NCBI RefSeq assembly: GCF_021602025.1
Contig: NZ_BQHW01000020.1
Coordinates: 1 to 64,000 of the forward strand
DNA: 64,000 bases
Direction of reading: 5' to 3'
Source of the DNA: Pseudomonas ceruminis
Lineage (GTDB): Bacteria > Pseudomonadota > Gammaproteobacteria > Pseudomonadales > Pseudomonadaceae
The stretch's first letter is position 1, and every line of letters begins with the position of its first letter. The position numbers and the translations under genes were made by a program. The notes beneath the pieces are model-generated. The model was not told the DNA's origin, did not search any database, and worked only from the letters and a program-made list of their open reading frames with translations. Shown piece after piece: positions 46,362 through 55,738 of the stretch.

Positions 46362-47267
46362 TTAGAACATGCTGGACCAGGAGATCTGGTTGACGAGGGG
46401 CTTGTGAGGGAGCAAGGCCAGGTCCACGGCCCTCAGTGCTGGGTTACGGCCGGTGAGGTACCAGCAATCATTTTGCTGACTCAGCATGTATCGATCACAC
46501 AGCCGCTCCAAAGCCGAACGATAGGCCTCTGTGACATTGCCGCCGGATGCGAGTGCCAGCAGGTCAGCCGATCGAATGCCAGGCTGCCCCCACGCTACCC
46601 GAGCAAGATCGTACCCTTCATCACCGGCCAGGATGAAGATCTCATCCGCAACAGCTTCTGGCACGGGGTCGATCATGAAAGGAAACTCGACCGGGAACAC
46701 GTACCAGCGACGCCAGAACTCGTAGTGGATCCGCAGACGAATGACGTCCTTGCGAGCTCCAAGCACCTCACAGCACTTATCAAATGCCCAGTCGCCAAGG
46801 GTAGGCCCGAACACCCATTGGGCAGCTGTCACATACACATCGGTCGGCAGTTTCTTCGCGAACAAAGCCTCGACGTTGGCCTTAATGATGCGAAACGCGA
46901 GACGCGTTACGCCGTCCTCGAAATCCTCTTCATCAAGCCGGCGCAGCTCATCCTTCTTCAGTTTTCGTCTTTGCGCTCCAAGGTTCGATAGATTATTGAG
47001 TGCGGCGAGCCCAAGTTCTTCAGCAAAAGGATATGACTCGACCACAGTTTCGTCAGTCCCCAGAAAATCCACTTGAGCATCGTCTGCAGCGTTATCAAGA
47101 TCGAAGGCGTCAAGACCTTCGAAAAGATTGGCGCTATCAAAGCTCTCAAGCCAGTTACGAACATCGCCAGGATCAGAAAGACCGCCAGAATCGTCAGATA
47201 GAAGCTCAGATCCGAAGACATCATTTTCTTCCTCGTTGCCCAGGGGCATATCAGTGAATTCGTTCAT
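46362..47267 (-). CDS. Hypothetical protein downstream of the TraD pair, 301 aa
   Basis: The product has a very acidic N-terminal ~80 residues (MNEFTDMPLGNEEENDVFGS ... DNAADDAQVDFLGTDETVV), then a helical region (KKDELRRLDEEDFEDGVTRL) and a globular C-terminus (IHYEFWRRWYVFPVEFPFMI). There is no signal or membrane segment. It is in one unit with the two TraD-like genes, with 12 bp between its start and the paralogue's stop, so it may serve the coupling complex. The family was not recognised. Confidence 0.7.
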   Translation of the reverse strand: MNEFTDMPLGNEEENDVFGSELLSDDSGGLSDPGDVRNWLESFDSANLFEGLDAFDLDNAADDAQVDFLGTDETVVESYPFAEELGLAALNNLSNLGAQRRKLKKDELRRLDEEDFEDGVTRLAFRIIKANVEALFAKKLPTDVYVTAAQWVFGPTLGDWAFDKCCEVLGARKDVIRLRIHYEFWRRWYVFPVEFPFMIDPVPEAVADEIFILAGDEGYDLARVAWGQPGIRSADLLALASGGNVTEAYRSALERLCDRYMLSQQNDCWYLTGRNPALRAVDLALLPHKPLVNQISWSSMF

Positions 47268-47278
47268 TGGCACCACCC

Positions 47279-48553
47279 TTAAACCGGAACTGTTTGCGTG
47301 AATTGATCTGCGCCAGCCATTCGGGCATGCTGGCGCCTGGCCGGCCATCTGATGTCGGCCGCTGTGGCGAACCTCACTTCACCCGGGGTGGCCACACTCG
47401 CCCAGGTCACCTGGTGCTCGCCGGAAACAATCGCGTAGTCGGTGGTGCCCATCGACAAGAGTTTTTGCATCACATCCCCTGTGCCCTGGGCTTGCTCAGG
47501 CTCCGTAGGCAACAGCTGCGAATAGACCTGCGCTGCCGACTCGGATTGAGGTTTGAACAGAACCAGGTTGCGAGCTCGACTCAGGCAGGCCTCGCGCAGA
47601 TCCAGAGACTCACGCCCAAGATCGTCGAGCGAACCAGCTGCAACCCATACGCTCATCACCTGCTCAGTCTGTGGCGAGAGCAGCTGCTCGATGCTCGGGT
47701 CATTGCAACCACCTGGATCGGTGAACACAGCCAGCGCAGTGGGTGCACCAGGCTCACCGATCGACCGCAGAACAGCATCCGCCAGATTCGAGATCACGAT
47801 GCGGCGGAGATTGGACGCCGCCTGGCCTCGGCCGATGTAGGGAATTGCGAGATACACGATCTTTCGTGTTACCAGCGCCTCGTGCAGCACGACGTCAGGC
47901 TGGTAGCTGTTGAACACTTCACCCGCTCTACCGGCGCCGAGCATGCACATGCTCCCAGCGAGGCCCGAGAAGCGTCCTTTCAGCTTTACCGCACAGATGT
48001 CGCCAACATCATCCTGAAAGGCCTTGCAGGCCTGCTGCAGGGCTCCCAGCTGCACTGAACGAGGGTATGCAGTGGCCATGTGTTCGATCAGCGCTGAAAT
48101 AGCGTCAGGCTTCATCACGAACATACCCAGATCAAGGTACGAGTAGGGCAGGCCAGCGAGCTGCAGCGAGGACACAATCGCCCGAACAAGAGCTGCGGTT
48201 GGGGTTGAATCGTGACCTGCCGTCGCATCCTGATCCGCGAGGAAATTCAAGACATGGCTCGCGACCTTGGTAGGAGCTGTGTGCAGCACCGGGTTGTAGG
48301 TATGGCTCAAGGCGGGACTACCAGGATTCACGATGAGCAGATCAGCTCCCCGGCCAACTGCAGTGCTGGCGCCGATCATCGCTCCCAAAAGTGATTCATC
48401 GACCGATGAGCCGACCACGAAGACCGCAGCGCCGGCTGCAATGCGTCGCTGAATCACCTCCCTGATCAGTTGCCCCTGGCCCTCAGTGCTCTCATCGAGC
48501 ACAAGGGTATGCCCGGGCACAACATGAGCGCCCTTAGGTTCTACGTTACTCAT
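47279..48553 (-). CDS. TraD paralogue lacking ATPase motifs
   Basis: The 424-residue product aligns with TraD encoded directly upstream: DLLIVNPGSPALSHTYNPVL against the DLLILNPGNPSLSNTYNPIL of TraD, KIVYLAIPYIGRGQAASNLR against KIIYVALPTMGKNEAASNFG. But the Walker A stretch GQSGVGKT of TraD is replaced by DESTEGQG, and the Walker B end FMDELG by FTDPGG. It also lacks the N-terminal membrane part. It overlaps traD by eight bases. It may be a non-catalytic partner of the coupling-protein ring or an adaptor for substrates. Confidence 0.8.
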   Translation of the reverse strand: MSNVEPKGAHVVPGHTLVLDESTEGQGQLIREVIQRRIAAGAAVFVVGSSVDESLLGAMIGASTAVGRGADLLIVNPGSPALSHTYNPVLHTAPTKVASHVLNFLADQDATAGHDSTPTAALVRAIVSSLQLAGLPYSYLDLGMFVMKPDAISALIEHMATAYPRSVQLGALQQACKAFQDDVGDICAVKLKGRFSGLAGSMCMLGAGRAGEVFNSYQPDVVLHEALVTRKIVYLAIPYIGRGQAASNLRRIVISNLADAVLRSIGEPGAPTALAVFTDPGGCNDPSIEQLLSPQTEQVMSVWVAAGSLDDLGRESLDLREACLSRARNLVLFKPQSESAAQVYSQLLPTEPEQAQGTGDVMQKLLSMGTTDYAIVSGEHQVTWASVATPGEVRFATAADIRWPARRQHARMAGADQFTQTVPV

Positions 48554-50306
48554 CTCTCAGCTGCTCCTGTTGTTTCTTCCGCCCACCAGTGGGCAGCCCG
48601 CTGCCACCCAGGTACTTGTCACTATTCTTGAAGAAGTCCGCACCCTTAACGGACGGCCTGCGGAAGTGGTTGATTCGAATAGGGCCGATTTCTTTCTGCA
48701 GCTTTCTGTCGATGCTGATCATCGGCACCCGGACGTTGAAGATCTGGTCTCCGCCGTACTGGATGATGCATTCCCCCTTACCGAGCGCTTTGAGGTCATC
48801 CGGCGAGACCTTGTACTCCTCCTGCTCTCGCTCACCGACCGATATGCCGGCGGCAGCACCGGTGCCACCCTCTGGCGCCACATTGAGAAGGGGGGTGCTA
48901 CTGCTTTCGTTCTGCGTACCGCTCAATGACTTCGTGATACCGATTTTCATGCCGATGAGGTCTGCACACTCAACGGCCGTGGCCTGGGTACCGATCTTGA
49001 AAAAGATCTTGGTCCAGGTGTTACCGATGACCATCTCTTTGAAGTCAGGAGAAACCACATCCAGGTTGGCCAAGGTCTGGGCTGCGGGGAACAGTGCCAT
49101 CTGCGCGCTGCGCCCCTGTTCAAAGGGGCGTGCTAGCGACTGAACGGCGTAACTGCCCAGCTCATCCATGAAATTGAAATGCGGGGGGTTAGGCCGGTCC
49201 TCTTCAGGCAGCGCCTGGATCCACGAGATAGCCGTACGCAGGTCGCCCAGGAACATCTTGCCGAAGTTGGAGGCGGCTTCGTTTTTACCCATCGTCGGGA
49301 GAGCGACGTAGATGATCTTCTTCGCCCGGATTGCTTCGAACAGGTCGATCTCGGGGGCGTAGGTGTTCATCACGTCACCGAATTTCCCCGTACCGAACAA
49401 GTACATCCGGCCGGCAAGACCGCCGAACGTTTCCTTCATCCGCTTGATGTCAACCACGTTCTCCATGCCCGGCTTTCCGCCGATCTTGTATTGCTCAAGG
49501 AACAGGGAGAAGTTCTTGGTCGCCGGGTTGTGAGGCTGGGTCTTCTTGAGCAGGGTTTCCAGTTCCTCGATCGCTTTGTGGTTCATCAACAGGATCGTGA
49601 AGTCGATGAAGTTGTAAGCGAGGCCAGCAGCTTGCATTGCCGCTACGAGGGTGGTGATGCCTTGGTTCGCCGACTGTTTGTAGTGGTCAGCGCCAGGGTT
49701 ATTCTCGGTAGAGGGAATGATGGACAGGATGCGGGCGGCGATCTCATCAGGGTCACCCCTGAGGATGGGGTTGTATGTATTGCTGAGTGATGGGTTACCC
49801 GGGTTCAGAATCAACAGATCCTGCTCGCGGCCCGCCCAGACGCAGTACTGGTAGATCGTTTGAATGTCGTCCGCATTCATCTTACCGTCGATGAACGTCA
49901 GGCCGCCGCCACGCTGGATCTGCTGGAACATCATCAGTTTGCCCAATACGGTTTTACCTACACCGGACTGGCCCAGGATAAATCCATGCCGCATGAAGTC
50001 TTCATCAGGGACACGTACAGGCTGTCCCGTGTCGGTAGTGAAGCCAAGCAGCAAGCCATCTCCGTGCGCCAGATCGGTAGCCGAGCGGATATTGATCTTC
50101 GACTCAAGGAGGAGCTGGTTCTTCCAGAAATCAAAGACACGGTTGCCCACGTACGCCGCACCCGCAGCCCCCATGGCGAGGGGGAGGGTGGCCGGCACAG
50201 AGCTGAAAAAAGGCGATGTCAGAAGTCCACCAGCACCGATCGAACTCAGTGCCAGGGTGTCTTTGAAGCCACCGATTTTCGAGCGAAGTATCTGATCCAT
50301 ACTCAT
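48546..50306 (-). CDS. traD: TraD-like conjugative coupling ATPase
   Basis: The 586-residue product has a membrane-proximal N-terminus (LALSSIGAGGLLTSPFF ... LPLAMGAAGAAYVGN), then a RecA-like ATPase: Walker A GQSGVGKT near residue 107, NPGNPSLSNTYNP, and Walker B NFMDELGSYAVQSLARPFEQ near 380, as in VirD4/TraD/TraG coupling proteins. It links the relaxosome with the type IV channel. AAGG precedes the ATG at 50306. A terminator lies between it and the annealing-protein gene upstream. Confidence 0.9.
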   Translation of the reverse strand: MSMDQILRSKIGGFKDTLALSSIGAGGLLTSPFFSSVPATLPLAMGAAGAAYVGNRVFDFWKNQLLLESKINIRSATDLAHGDGLLLGFTTDTGQPVRVPDEDFMRHGFILGQSGVGKTVLGKLMMFQQIQRGGGLTFIDGKMNADDIQTIYQYCVWAGREQDLLILNPGNPSLSNTYNPILRGDPDEIAARILSIIPSTENNPGADHYKQSANQGITTLVAAMQAAGLAYNFIDFTILLMNHKAIEELETLLKKTQPHNPATKNFSLFLEQYKIGGKPGMENVVDIKRMKETFGGLAGRMYLFGTGKFGDVMNTYAPEIDLFEAIRAKKIIYVALPTMGKNEAASNFGKMFLGDLRTAISWIQALPEEDRPNPPHFNFMDELGSYAVQSLARPFEQGRSAQMALFPAAQTLANLDVVSPDFKEMVIGNTWTKIFFKIGTQATAVECADLIGMKIGITKSLSGTQNESSSTPLLNVAPEGGTGAAAGISVGEREQEEYKVSPDDLKALGKGECIIQYGGDQIFNVRVPMISIDRKLQKEIGPIRINHFRRPSVKGADFFKNSDKYLGGSGLPTGGRKKQQEQLRDE

Positions 50307-50330
50307 GGAGGTGAGCCTTAAGCTACGCAC

Positions 50331-50361
50331 AAAAAAACCCGAGCACCATGAGGCGCCCGGG
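50331..50361 (-). terminator. Terminator after the annealing-protein gene
   Basis: On the minus strand CCCGGGCGCC-TCAT-GGTGCTCGGG (two wobble pairs) followed by seven T. Confidence 0.8.
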
Positions 50362-50370
50362 TTGTGGGGG

Positions 50371-51243
50371 TTAGAGGAAAACGCTCGACTCGGAAGCCTG
50401 CGCATTGTCTTTCTCTGCTGCGGGTAAGCGCAGCAGCGGCGATTGCAAAAGCGTTTGGATTTCCATCTGCGACAGGAGCTTGTCCTGCTCGATGGTGGTC
50501 CGAACGCCTGGCACGTCCTTTACGGTCTGCCCGGTTTGAGCAATTTGATCCAGCTGATCCTTGTACTTCTGGTACCGAGATTTCTCTGGCGGTTGCGTCG
50601 ATGTCTGCTGTTGGGTATCTGATTGAACAGTCTCAGCTGCACCTGTTGTGCCTCCAACTGATTCGTTTACCTGACCATGCTGGGCTTCCTCGCGGAGACC
50701 CTCGACATATTTGGTGTCATCGAATTTGCCAGTGAAGACATCGGCACTGAAGCCAAGCAACGAAAGGCATTTTGAAGTTGCGTCTGTGAGACTTTTCTTG
50801 GCGTGATCCTCATCACTACTGATGATTCCGTAGGAATCTCGCGTGATGTAGGTGGTAGCGCCGAACTGCTTCACTGAACCGCGGAATCCCTGTTGCAGGT
50901 ACCACAGCTCAACGTACACCTTGTGAATGACTTCTTTACCAACGACCTGGCCATCCACAACGAACGGTTTCCCGTCCACGTACGCTTCACTGATCAGCTC
51001 GACACCCCAGCCAAGGCCAAAAGGTCCGAAAACCTCAGTAGCACGCTTGATCTGATAGATGGGCGCGATCGCGGTCCCCTGGAAACCACCCTTGTTGAAG
51101 GACTTGGTCTCATCAGGATTGGTCTTCTCAACCTTGTTCCACACCTGCAGGCCAATAGAAGCCGCGGCCTGGCCCTGGCTGGCCCACAGCGATTCGCCGT
51201 TGGCCGAGCTTTGGTGGGTTGCTGCGTCTGTTCTGGTTTGCAT
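50371..51243 (-). CDS. Rad52-like single-strand annealing protein
   Basis: The 290-residue product has a core with the pattern FGPFGLGWGVELISEAYVDG ... YVELWY ... VKQFGATTYITRDSYGIISS ... KKSLTDATSKCLSLLGFSAD, which I know from phage and plasmid Rad52/Sak-superfamily annealing proteins. The C-terminal third is polar and Gln-rich. It would anneal ssDNA during repair or after transfer. An ACGTGTTACG element lies 107 bp upstream on its strand. Confidence 0.72.
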   Translation of the reverse strand: MQTRTDAATHQSSANGESLWASQGQAAASIGLQVWNKVEKTNPDETKSFNKGGFQGTAIAPIYQIKRATEVFGPFGLGWGVELISEAYVDGKPFVVDGQVVGKEVIHKVYVELWYLQQGFRGSVKQFGATTYITRDSYGIISSDEDHAKKSLTDATSKCLSLLGFSADVFTGKFDDTKYVEGLREEAQHGQVNESVGGTTGAAETVQSDTQQQTSTQPPEKSRYQKYKDQLDQIAQTGQTVKDVPGVRTTIEQDKLLSQMEIQTLLQSPLLRLPAAEKDNAQASESSVFL

Positions 51244-51349
51244 TTTTGACTCCTACGACTCTGCAAAGAGGGAATACCTAATGCAGGGGTATGAAGCACA
51301 GCTGCTGATAAGGTGGTGGGGCTAGACCGCGAAATCGCCAAAAGCGTTT

Positions 51350-51365
51350 GCAATACGTAACACGT
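51350..51365 (-). promoter_or_regulatory. ACGYGTTAT-type element before the annealing-protein gene
   Basis: On the minus strand ACGTGTTACGTATTGC. A plus-strand copy (51430-51444) lies 65 bp to the right, before the divergent ompA-like gene. Confidence 0.5.
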
Positions 51366-51429
51366 CGCTATATTTTAGGCGCCACAAGAGGACGGTTGCA
51401 ACAAAAAGCCAACTATCTGTATTATCGCT

Positions 51430-51444
51430 ACGTGTTATTTAGCA
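51430..51444 (+). promoter_or_regulatory. ACGYGTTAT-type element before the OmpA-family gene
   Basis: ACGTGTTATTTAGCA, 22 bp before the start of the OmpA-family gene; TGTTATTTA could be an extended -10 box. Confidence 0.55.
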
Positions 51445-51465
51445 TTCCAAACCAACGAGTATCCT

Positions 51466-52077
51466 ATGATCACCTTGAACAGAGCCATTCTGCTTGCGTC
51501 GCTTGCGCTCTCAGCAAGCACCGCGGGTGCCGTTGATGTGCGACAGGTAGTGGTTCCAGACAGCTACGGCGTTGCGATTGAGCCCGCGCATGCAGGGCAC
51601 GCGCTTGTTGAATCCATTCGCGACACCCAGAAGAAAGCCGAATCTCCGGTCTGGACGGTGACTGAGCCAGCCAGGCCTCGGGCCCTGATGCCGGCAGAAG
51701 AGGCTCTGCTCGATGCAGAAGATGCAAAGATCGCCGAGGAGGCCCGTCACACGCGGACCACGCTCTACTTTGACTTCGACAAGAGCATGCCTACGGGCTG
51801 GTGGCCGCTGACCAACGTCATCGCTGACGCACTTCGCGTCGGCAGCACCATCACCCTGATCGGTTATGCGGACGAAGTGGGCGAGGCGATTTACAACCAG
51901 CGCCTGTCCGAGAACCGCGCCATCGAAGCTGCGCGTTACCTGGTTCGGCACGGTGTTAAGAAGAAAAACATCAAGGTTTACGGCCGGGGCAAGCGTGACC
52001 CTGTATCTAGCTCCGATAGCTCGATGAACCGTCGGGTCGAGGTCGACATCGTTAAAGCTGCGGGGAAACCTCTGTGA
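51466..52077 (+). CDS. OmpA-family peptidoglycan-binding protein
   Basis: The 203-residue product has a signal peptide (LNRAILLASLALSASTAGAV) and a C-terminal OmpA domain (TTLYFDFDKSMPTG, TLIGYADEVGEAIYNQRLSE, NRAIEAARYLV, IKVYGRGKRDPVSS). It probably anchors the secretion system to peptidoglycan. It overlaps traL by four bases, so it is the first gene of the second tra cluster. Confidence 0.9.
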   Translation: MITLNRAILLASLALSASTAGAVDVRQVVVPDSYGVAIEPAHAGHALVESIRDTQKKAESPVWTVTEPARPRALMPAEEALLDAEDAKIAEEARHTRTTLYFDFDKSMPTGWWPLTNVIADALRVGSTITLIGYADEVGEAIYNQRLSENRAIEAARYLVRHGVKKKNIKVYGRGKRDPVSSSDSSMNRRVEVDIVKAAGKPL

Positions 52078-52358
52078 AGGAGATCGATATCCCGCGCTAC
52101 GTTGACAGTCAGACGCAATTACTTTTTTGGGAAATCGATGAGGCTGCGATCTTCATTGGCTGCCTGGGCGCAGGTATCGCACTGGGGGGCTGGGCAACCA
52201 TCGCTTCCCTCGCCGGCGGCTGGTACGCAGTAAAGCGGTTTAAGCGTTTCAAGAGCGGTGCACTGGACGGCATTCTGCATCACCTCTGCTACGAGGCAGG
52301 CGTCATGGGGCTGAATAAACACTACGACGACTCTTCGAAGCGCGACTACTTCTACTAA
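52074..52358 (+). CDS. traL: TraL, F-type pilus assembly protein
   Basis: The 94-residue product has the TraL pattern: IPRYVDSQTQLLFWEIDEAA, one or two membrane segments (IFIGCLGAGIALGGWATIAS), then KRFKRFKSGALDGILHHLCY. It starts with GTG inside the stop of the OmpA gene. Confidence 0.92.
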   Translation: MKEIDIPRYVDSQTQLLFWEIDEAAIFIGCLGAGIALGGWATIASLAGGWYAVKRFKRFKSGALDGILHHLCYEAGVMGLNKHYDDSSKRDYFY

Positions 52359-52381
52359 AGCTTTCGAACGACTTTATTTGT

Positions 52382-52396
52382 ACGCGTTATGTATTC
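52382..52396 (+). promoter_or_regulatory. ACGYGTTAT-type element before traE
   Basis: ACGCGTTATGTATTC, 20 bp before the traE ATG, in the 58-bp gap between traL and traE. Confidence 0.55.
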
Positions 52397-52416
52397 GATA
52401 GCGCTTTGAGGCCGCA

Positions 52417-53049
52417 ATGAAGATCAAGAAAATGCAGAACACGATGGAAGGGCTGAAAAGTCTCAGAAACTTCCAGACCTTGTCGATCGCGTGCCTTTCG
52501 GTATCGGTCCTGCTGCTCACTTTCAACCAAATGGGGCAGCACGAAACCACACGTTTGGTGCCGCCGAACCTGGACAAGGCCGTGAAGGTTGGCTGGAACA
52601 ACGCGGACGACGAGTACATCAAGTCCTTTGGCCTTTATGCCTCGACTTTGATGGGCAATGTCACGCCCAAGAACGTGAATTTCATTGCCGACTCTGTTAG
52701 CGCCTTCGTTGATCCGAAGATCTACGCAGACGTGCGCAAGAAGATGTTCGTGTTGGCCAACGACCCCGTGTTCGCAACGAATGCTGGTTCTGTGTCCTGG
52801 AACGCCACTGACATCAGCTACGAGAAGGAGACGAAGAAGGTTTTCATTCTCGGTTCGATGGAGTCTCGCAGCGCAACCGGCAAGCCCAAACCGGACTACC
52901 AAGTGGTCGAGTACGTCATCGAGATGCGTGCGGGCCGCCCTTGGATCACGGGTATGGACCACTACCCAGGCAGCACCCCAAAAACACTCAAGTGGCTTCA
53001 GTCTCACCCGCCTAAGCCAGCAGAACCAACCAAGGAGGCGCTTCAGTGA
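52417..53049 (+). CDS. traE: TraE, F-type core-channel protein
   Basis: The 210-residue product has one membrane anchor near residues 25-40 (TLSIACLSVSVLLLTFNQ) and a periplasmic domain with the TraE pattern (YIKSFGLYASTLMGNVTPKN, KVFILGSMESRSATGKPKPD, VVEYVIEMRAGRPWITG), a VirB8 equivalent. GAGG precedes the ATG. The stop overlaps traK. Confidence 0.93.
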   Translation: MKIKKMQNTMEGLKSLRNFQTLSIACLSVSVLLLTFNQMGQHETTRLVPPNLDKAVKVGWNNADDEYIKSFGLYASTLMGNVTPKNVNFIADSVSAFVDPKIYADVRKKMFVLANDPVFATNAGSVSWNATDISYEKETKKVFILGSMESRSATGKPKPDYQVVEYVIEMRAGRPWITGMDHYPGSTPKTLKWLQSHPPKPAEPTKEALQ

Positions 53050-53891
53050 AACGCTCAGCCATTGCTCTAATCGTGCTGGCCACCATCCATGCATCCATCT
53101 CATGGGCTGATGGGATGGCGGAAGTAAAATTGCCGCCTGTTCCTACGGCAGCAAAACGAGTCAAACCTGTCGAAGCGCAGCCTCTGCCTGGCTTGGGCGT
53201 TATGCCTGGCGCCGAATCTGATTCGCGCACCCAGGTAGTTCGCGTGAGCTCGGACCGTAACGAAGTTATTTACGTTTCGAACATCTTGCCGAACCGGATT
53301 TCCACTCCGTTCGCTTCGCCTAAAGCAGTCGACCAGCAACCTGATGATTTGGATATCAGTACGATCGGTCAATCGCTTTATGCGACGATGAAGACGAAGG
53401 ATAAGCCAGTCGCACTGTACGTGACTGGTTCTAATCCAAACGACCCGGTCATTTCTTTGACCCTGATTCCGAAGGAGCTCCCACAGCAGACCATTACGCT
53501 GCAACTGGACAAGCCGATGGTGGAAACTGGCGGTCATGCGTCCGAGAACCATGCGCCCGACAGCAACAACTACACCGATACTATTCGTTACGTGTTGCGA
53601 GAAGCAGCTCTCGGCAAAACCCCTGAAGGCTTCAGTGAAGGTCTGTTGCCTGCGTCGGCCGCGAACATTGGCAACGTAATTGCCTATCCAAAAGTTCGTT
53701 ACTCCGGCCCAGAGTACGATATTTATCGTTACAGCCTGCAAGGAACGTCCAAAACCGACGTCGATCTTGATGAAGGTACGTTCTACAGCGATGGTGTCCG
53801 CGCTGTGTCTTTCTTCCCGACAGCCACCCTACGTGCCGGCATGACCACTGATGTGTTCATCGTCTCTGATAAGTCGGCTACGGGGAATTAA
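53046..53891 (+). CDS. traK: TraK, F-type secretin-like protein
   Basis: The 281-residue product has a signal peptide (RSAIALIVLATIHASISWAD), a segment DRNEVIYVSNILPNRISTPF typical of TraK, and a C-terminal part ending ATLRAGMTTDVFIVSDK. It forms the outer-membrane core complex with TraB and TraV. It starts with GTG overlapping traE. Confidence 0.92.
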   Translation: MKRSAIALIVLATIHASISWADGMAEVKLPPVPTAAKRVKPVEAQPLPGLGVMPGAESDSRTQVVRVSSDRNEVIYVSNILPNRISTPFASPKAVDQQPDDLDISTIGQSLYATMKTKDKPVALYVTGSNPNDPVISLTLIPKELPQQTITLQLDKPMVETGGHASENHAPDSNNYTDTIRYVLREAALGKTPEGFSEGLLPASAANIGNVIAYPKVRYSGPEYDIYRYSLQGTSKTDVDLDEGTFYSDGVRAVSFFPTATLRAGMTTDVFIVSDKSATGN

Positions 53892-53893
53892 GC

Positions 53894-55096
53894 ATGGCTA
53901 TCAAAGACCAGCTGAAAGATAAGTGGCAAGATCTTAGCCCAGGCGTTCGATCGACAATTGCAATTATTGGCCTTTTAGGCTTCTTGATGATTGTCGGCTC
54001 TGTAATTGTTGGCAATGACAAGCCCAAGAACAATACGAAAACCGAAGGCACTTCCGACACCAAGCTGCTCTTGCCTCGTGGAGATAATAATACTCCTGAG
54101 CAGATCATGGCTAAATTGGCTTTACAGGACAAACGTTTTAAAGAGATCGGCCAATCGCTCAAGCAGATGGAGCAAGATCGCAAAGATGATCGCCTACGCG
54201 CCCTTGAAGAAGAACGACTGCGGGGGCAACGGCCTGACCCTGTTACCCAGGACACGCTTCGCGAGCTGAAGCGCTTGGGTGATCGGATGGACAAACTGGA
54301 GCTTAGCAAGGGCGGTACCGCTCCAGCTCTGAATGCTGCGTTGCCAGGCTATGAAAGCGCAGCTGGCACTGGTGAAGCCCTGCAAGAGCCGAAACCGAAG
54401 GTAGCAACCCTGCGGGTCACTGGCGGTACCCAAACGGCCCGGAATGAGGCCCCGAAGCAGGCAGAGAAGCCGACCCCGGCGATGCCAGCCGGTTCGTTCT
54501 TCGAAGGTGTGCTGCTGAACGGTATGGACGCGCCAACCAGCTCCACAACGCAGAAAAACCCTGTGCCGACGACCATGCGAATCAAGTCTGACGCCGTACT
54601 GCCAAACAAGTACAGCGTCGATGTTAAAGAATGTTTTGCGCTCGCTTCTGGCTACGGTGTTCTTTCCAGTGAGCGCGCTATGCTCCGGACAGAATCTTTC
54701 TCTTGCGTACGCAAAGACGGAAAGATCATCGAAGGGAAGATGGAAGGTTACATCGTTGGCGAGGACGGGCGGGTCGGTATGCGTGGTCGACTCGTGTCCA
54801 AGCAGGGCCAGATGATTGCCAAAACTTTGGTTGCCGGCGGTCTCTCGGGCCTCGCACAGGGCATGACACCACAAACAATCCCGCAGTTGAGCCTGGGTGA
54901 CAGCAGCACCACTCAAACCCAAAGCGCTGACACATCGACCATTCTGCAAACTGGTGTTGCTAAAGGGTTCTCTACTTCCGCGAATGAAATTGCCAAATTC
55001 TACATGGAGATGGCTCGCGAAATGACTCCGGTAGTTGAGATCGACGCCGGCCGCAAAGTTACGATCATGCTGGTGAAAGGGATCGAACTGAAATGA
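53894..55096 (+). CDS. traB: TraB, F-type VirB10-like scaffold
   Basis: The 400-residue product has a membrane anchor (STIAIIGLLGFLMIVGSVI) near residues 20-40, a coiled coil (LQDKRFKEIGQSLKQMEQDR) and a beta-barrel C-terminus with SFFEGVLLNGMDAPTSST and the TraB/TrbI signature VEIDAGRKVTIMLVKGI. It spans the periplasm between inner and outer membrane complexes. It follows traK by 2 bp. Confidence 0.95.
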   Translation: MAIKDQLKDKWQDLSPGVRSTIAIIGLLGFLMIVGSVIVGNDKPKNNTKTEGTSDTKLLLPRGDNNTPEQIMAKLALQDKRFKEIGQSLKQMEQDRKDDRLRALEEERLRGQRPDPVTQDTLRELKRLGDRMDKLELSKGGTAPALNAALPGYESAAGTGEALQEPKPKVATLRVTGGTQTARNEAPKQAEKPTPAMPAGSFFEGVLLNGMDAPTSSTTQKNPVPTTMRIKSDAVLPNKYSVDVKECFALASGYGVLSSERAMLRTESFSCVRKDGKIIEGKMEGYIVGEDGRVGMRGRLVSKQGQMIAKTLVAGGLSGLAQGMTPQTIPQLSLGDSSTTQTQSADTSTILQTGVAKGFSTSANEIAKFYMEMAREMTPVVEIDAGRKVTIMLVKGIELK

Positions 55097-55110
55097 TGAA
55101 AGGTAATCAT

Positions 55111-55719
55111 ATGAAACGTACTGCATTAGTCGCAGCGCTGTTGCCTATTGCTCTTCTGAGTGGTTGTTCGTCCTGGTTGAATACCGCCGGCGATGACGAG
55201 TTCTCATGCCCAGGCATGCCGCAAGGCATCATTTGTAAGTCGCCAATGGCTGTTTACAAGTCCACAGAACAGAGCCCAGCGCTGACCGACAGCGATATGC
55301 CAATTGGTCAGAAGGCACCGAACGTAAAGTACGGTGACGACATGGGAAAGACTGCCGGCTCTGAGCATAACCTCAAGGTATCCAATGGTGTGCCAGGGCC
55401 AGCTGTTGCGGATCTTGCTCGACCGGTTCGAGTTCCAGCCCAAGTCATGCGCATCTGGATCGCTCCGTGGATCGACAGCAAGGACGATTTGCACTTTCCG
55501 TCCTACCTCTTTACCGAGATTCAGCCACGCACTTGGTCGTTCGGAAAATCCGAATACTCAGGCCAAGGCATGGTTGTTCCTCACCTTGAGTTAACCGCTG
55601 TACCGCCAGTCAATGTTGCCGCCCCTAAATCGGAAAACGTTGCTGCAGAACCAACCAATTACGGACCGCAAGTTACGTCGTCCGCAATCCCATCCACAAC
55701 TGACATCAATCTGAACTGA
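55111..55719 (+). CDS. traV: TraV, F-type outer-membrane lipoprotein
   Basis: The 202-residue product has a lipoprotein signal (LVAALLPIALLSGCSSWLN) with the lipobox cysteine near residue 19 and a FSCPGMPQGIICKSPMAVYK segment typical of TraV. The ATG at 55111, with AAAGG upstream, gives the right signal; earlier ATGs overlap traB. Confidence 0.9.
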   Translation: MKRTALVAALLPIALLSGCSSWLNTAGDDEFSCPGMPQGIICKSPMAVYKSTEQSPALTDSDMPIGQKAPNVKYGDDMGKTAGSEHNLKVSNGVPGPAVADLARPVRVPAQVMRIWIAPWIDSKDDLHFPSYLFTEIQPRTWSFGKSEYSGQGMVVPHLELTAVPPVNVAAPKSENVAAEPTNYGPQVTSSAIPSTTDINLN

Positions 55720-55738
55720 TAACACTGGGAGCTACACA

